Source: CAYWFP01 sp964457365 (GTDB taxonomy: Bacteria; Planctomycetota; SZUA-567). Taken from it: a stretch of DNA of 8,933 nucleotides. The position numbers were made by a program, and so were the translations under genes. The notes beneath the pieces are model-generated. The model searched no databases. It had not been told where the DNA came from and was given only the letters and a program-made list of their open reading frames with translations. How positions within the stretch are numbered: the stretch's first letter is position 1; each line of letters begins with the position of its first letter. Positions 6,525-8,933 of the stretch are shown one piece after another. The stretch is from positions 1-8,933 of the forward strand of contig CAYWFP010000128.1 in the NCBI GenBank assembly GCA_964457365.1, given 5' to 3'.

Positions 6525-7714
6525 ACGGCTATCTCCCCGTTCATCAGTCTGGGCAGGAGGAGGTCGCGAGCTTTGGCGAGCCGCGCATTACTAATTGTCA
6601 GATTCTCAATCTGGTCAAAGGCTAGCTTTGCGAATTTTGAGAAAAGCTCCAGCAGTTGCTTGGATGGAATAACTATTTTGATTCCAGAGAATTTTGATTT
6701 ATTCACATTAGCCATCGTTGCACCGCCACCCATTCCTTCAAGCAAGGGCTTCAATTCCTTCGCCATGAAGTAAACCCAATACGTGACTGATTCGCTTGTA
6801 GGAACGATGCTGTTGATCTGTTGATTAGTCTGAGCTTGCGAAGCGTTAAATGCCACAGCTCCAACTGTCCCTATGCAAGAAACAAGAACCGACCGTGGTG
6901 GTAGTGTCTTCTTAGCCTGTATTTTAGCCCCTTCTTCTGAAAGCGACTCTTCTGTATGGACAACAATTGCGTTGCCGTGTATGTCCGGAGTTTTAATGAA
7001 GGGTAAATCGCTTCCGAAGTTCTCTGGCTTCTTTTTGCTAGGCGTCTTTCCGGTTATGACTTCTCCCAAATCACCTATCGCCCCAGCCTCCCACCTCTCC
7101 GGAACACCGTCGATGACCTTGACGTGCTCATGGCCGGGAAAGCGGAGGTGGACGAACCATTCCTTGTAAAGCAACCGCGCCGACTCTTCCAGCAACTGAA
7201 TCCGCCGTCGATTGTTCTCGATCAGGTTGTCATAGCCCGACAGGGCTGCCGAAATACGGCGTTGCTGCTCCAGTGTGAATCGAGGAACTTCTCCTCGCAA
7301 CACCGTGTCTGAATCAACAGCCGGATAAGAAGTGCCTTTTGTGTTATTGGTCAGGTAGCCAGTGAAACGAGGATCGGTGACAGCGTAATAGACGAAGCGG
7401 GGGTCTGCGTTGCACTTGGCTCTCAGTACTGCGAAGCCCGTGGAGGCTATTGTGTTGCTATTAGCCTGCGTCACGTAGAGGAAGGACCTAAGGTTAGGGC
7501 GTACCGTGGCCAAGATCGTATCGCCGTTGCGGACAATCCTCTTTGCCCGGCTCGGTGCCTCAGACAGCTTCAACGGCCTAGGGTACTCGACCATGTAGCC
7601 AGTCCCCACTGATGAAATATCAATGTATTCAATAAGATCATGAGGATATGATTTGGTGATCCCCTCAGGATTTATATCAACATAGCTGTCTAAGGATGTC
7701 CGTTTGGCCGTCAT
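6521..7714 (-). CDS. hsdS: Type I restriction-modification specificity subunit
   Basis: HsdS picks the DNA target: each of its two target recognition domains (TRDs) reads half of a bipartite site, and helical spacers hold them apart and bind HsdM. TRD1 covers about residues 1-145. It is followed by a central conserved helix (about 148-197, QRRISAALSGYDNLIENN and then LLYKEWFVHLRFPG). TRD2 spans about 205-350. A second conserved helix (about 355-397) ends in ARDLLLPRLMNGEI, a classic HsdS terminus. The 397-residue length fits a complete two-TRD protein. The start overlaps the hsdM stop as ATGA (7711-7714), with AGGAG 8 bases upstream. The recognition sequence cannot be deduced from sequence alone. 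The stretch encoding TRD2 is clearly more AT-rich than the flanking conserved regions, which suggests domain exchange. Confidence 0.96.
   Translation of the reverse strand: MTAKRTSLDSYVDINPEGITKSYPHDLIEYIDISSVGTGYMVEYPRPLKLSEAPSRAKRIVRNGDTILATVRPNLRSFLYVTQANSNTIASTGFAVLRAKCNADPRFVYYAVTDPRFTGYLTNNTKGTSYPAVDSDTVLRGEVPRFTLEQQRRISAALSGYDNLIENNRRRIQLLEESARLLYKEWFVHLRFPGHEHVKVIDGVPERWEAGAIGDLGEVITGKTPSKKKPENFGSDLPFIKTPDIHGNAIVVHTEESLSEEGAKIQAKKTLPPRSVLVSCIGTVGAVAFNASQAQTNQQINSIVPTSESVTYWVYFMAKELKPLLEGMGGGATMANVNKSKFSGIKIVIPSKQLLELFSKFAKLAFDQIENLTISNARLAKARDLLLPRLMNGEIAV
6533..6538 (-). promoter_or_regulatory. Ribosome binding site of the 275-residue gene
   Basis: The minus strand reads GGGGAG 8 bases before the ATG at 6524, inside the last codons of hsdS. 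It supports this start and argues that the inserted gene is a genuinely translated operon member. Confidence 0.65.
6665..7102 (-). other. HsdS target recognition domain 2, AT-rich segment
   Basis: This is codons 205-350 of hsdS. Sampled blocks at 6601-6660 (overlapping the domain's end) and 6661-6720 are about 43% and 32% GC. A block in the central conserved region (7141-7200) is about 55%, and one in hsdM (8101-8160) about 57%. Such a dip limited to a TRD is the usual trace of recognition-domain swapping between hsdS genes. Confidence 0.6.
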
Positions 7715-8933
7715 ACACCCAGCTCCTCGAAGTTCTTCTTGATCATCGCGGCCAGTTGCACGGCCTCGGTATTGAGGTCGTCCAGCTCTACGTGGATGTC
7801 ACGTAGTGCTTCCTCGAAGTCGAAGTCCTCGTCCACTTCCTCGGGAGCGACGCCCACGTAGCGACCGGGCGTGAGGGACCAGTCGTTCGCCTCGATCTCG
7901 GCTTTGTCCACCAGCTTAACCAGGCCTTCAACGTCGCACAGCTTCGCTTCCGGGAAGCGATCAGTCAGCCAATGGGCCTGCCGCCAAAAGTAGCGGACCT
8001 GCTTGAGCTGCTCGACGGCCAGTTGGCGGGCTTCGTCGGCGGCCTTGCGAGCTCGGGTAATGTCGCGGTTGGCCCAAGCGTCGCTATCGCGGGCCTCGCA
8101 CTCGTTCTCGCATGTTTCGATGACGCGACACGCGAGCTTGTAGAGCAGGTCGGTCTGCTTGACGAGGTTGCGGCTGGCCTCCGCCAATGGGCCGAGACGG
8201 TCGACCGCCTTCTTCAGTTCGCCGTTGGTCGCCTTCTGTTTCTTCCATGCGTTCTGTTCTTTGGCCAAAGCCTTCTGGAAGGCATCTACATCGCCCATGA
8301 ATGTGGGAACCGCCTCGTCCAGTTCCTTGAGCGGTTCCGCTTGCGGGCCATCGGCGGACAAGTTCTTGAGGAACGGATCGAGTGCTTTCCGCAGTGCCGC
8401 CAGTGAGCCGGTGAAAGTCGGCAAGGGCTCGATCGTCTCGCCATCGTCGTCCTGTGCGGTGAAGCAGCCTTCACCTTCGTCGAGGCAACGCTGGCAGTAG
8501 CTCGCCACGAGGTCAAGATACTTCTCGGTGTGGCCGCGATACAGCCAGACAATGGCCAGGAGGTTCTGTTCCTGCTCCGGGCTGAAGTCGTAAATTTTGC
8601 GGGTAACTTTGCGGTAGATGTTCCGCGCGTCGATCATCAGCACTTTGTCGCCATGCTGCTCCGGCTTGTCACGGTTCAGGAACCACAGTTCGCAGGGGAC
8701 GGTACGGGTGTAGAAGAAGTTCGACCGGATGGCGATCATGACATCCACGTCACCAGTCTCGACAAGTTTCTGGCGAACCTTCGCTTCATCGCGCCCGGCA
8801 CTGGACGCCTGGGACGACATGACGAACCCCGCCCTGCCATGCTCGCCCAAGTAGCTGTAGAAGTAGCTGATCCAGACATAGTTGCCGTTGGAGACCTTGT
8901 CCTTCTTGTTGACGCCGGGCAGGCCGAACGGCA
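7711..8933 (-). CDS. hsdM: Type I restriction-modification methyltransferase subunit, 5' end outside window
   Basis: The visible part is the C-terminal 406 codons of an N6-adenine methyltransferase that pairs with HsdS to mark host DNA and forms the core of the restriction complex. It begins at PFGLPGVNKKDK, a segment that in relatives lies a short way after the catalytic NPPF motif, so that motif and the SAM-binding region are expected just beyond the right edge. GEHGRAGFVMS and QASSAGRDEAKVRQKLVE near the start are typical of HsdM. Residues in the middle of the visible part (roughly from 8350 down to 8000) form a long charged helical segment, probably coiled coil. The C-terminus has the signature SLTPGRYVGV (about 7860-7890) and a helical tail that contacts HsdS. 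The frame stays open to the edge with no start needed inside the window; the ATG at 8820 is internal. It overlaps hsdS by 4 bases. Confidence 0.96.
   Translation of the reverse strand, partial: PFGLPGVNKKDKVSNGNYVWISYFYSYLGEHGRAGFVMSSQASSAGRDEAKVRQKLVETGDVDVMIAIRSNFFYTRTVPCELWFLNRDKPEQHGDKVLMIDARNIYRKVTRKIYDFSPEQEQNLLAIVWLYRGHTEKYLDLVASYCQRCLDEGEGCFTAQDDDGETIEPLPTFTGSLAALRKALDPFLKNLSADGPQAEPLKELDEAVPTFMGDVDAFQKALAKEQNAWKKQKATNGELKKAVDRLGPLAEASRNLVKQTDLLYKLACRVIETCENECEARDSDAWANRDITRARKAADEARQLAVEQLKQVRYFWRQAHWLTDRFPEAKLCDVEGLVKLVDKAEIEANDWSLTPGRYVGVAPEEVDEDFDFEEALRDIHVELDDLNTEAVQLAAMIKKNFEELGV
7723..7727 (-). promoter_or_regulatory. Ribosome binding site of hsdS
   Basis: The minus strand reads AGGAG 8 bases before the hsdS ATG at 7714, within the final hsdM codons. 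It decides the start and supports coupled translation of hsdM and hsdS. Confidence 0.65.

Noticed and set aside
7972..8500. Plus-strand frames opposite hsdM
   Set aside because: They are antisense shadows of the hsdM coding region, low in complexity and without domain signatures.
1..8933. CRISPR array, tRNA genes, insertion sequence ends or integrase
   Set aside because: I saw no regularly spaced repeats, tRNA-like clover pattern, terminal inverted repeats or recombinase motifs in either strand.

Overview
The window is a bacterial (or possibly archaeal) anti-phage defence locus read entirely from the minus strand. Base composition is moderately GC-rich, about 57% in a sampled hsdM stretch, and dips sharply inside one half of hsdS. 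Nothing here identifies the organism: there is no rRNA, tRNA or housekeeping gene, and the proteins belong to widely exchanged families.

In transcription order (right to left) the layout is as follows. (1) The C-terminal 406 residues of a type I DNA methyltransferase, HsdM; its start and the NPPF-type catalytic motif lie beyond the right edge. (2) HsdS, a two-domain specificity subunit of 397 residues. (3) A 275-residue protein that is not a restriction subunit; it looks like an abortive-infection protein with a C-terminal HEPN-like RNxxH signature. (4) HsdR, the 1082-residue restriction/translocase subunit, with nuclease and motor motifs intact. (5) After a 152-bp gap, a large SNF2/HepA-type helicase with an N-terminal Swt1-like HEPN domain carrying R-x4-H. 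Its first 766 residues are visible and it runs off the left edge. Because its stop codon is outside the window, positions 1 to 2299 look at first like a patchwork of short ORFs; they are in fact one uninterrupted minus-strand coding region.

Genes 1 to 4 are joined by three identical 4-base ATGA overlaps, each with a good Shine-Dalgarno sequence just upstream. The 275-residue gene is therefore built into the hsd operon rather than dropped beside it. HsdM and HsdS would form the modification enzyme, HsdR would add ATP-dependent translocation and cleavage, and the inserted protein occupies the position that prrC (a HEPN anticodon nuclease that guards a type I system) has in the Escherichia coli prr locus. 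The HEPN-helicase may be a second layer of defence, co-transcribed or merely adjacent.

The main leads are the HEPN-like gene locked between hsdS and hsdR, the HEPN-SNF2 fusion immediately downstream, and the possibility that two candidate RNases are coupled to one restriction system.
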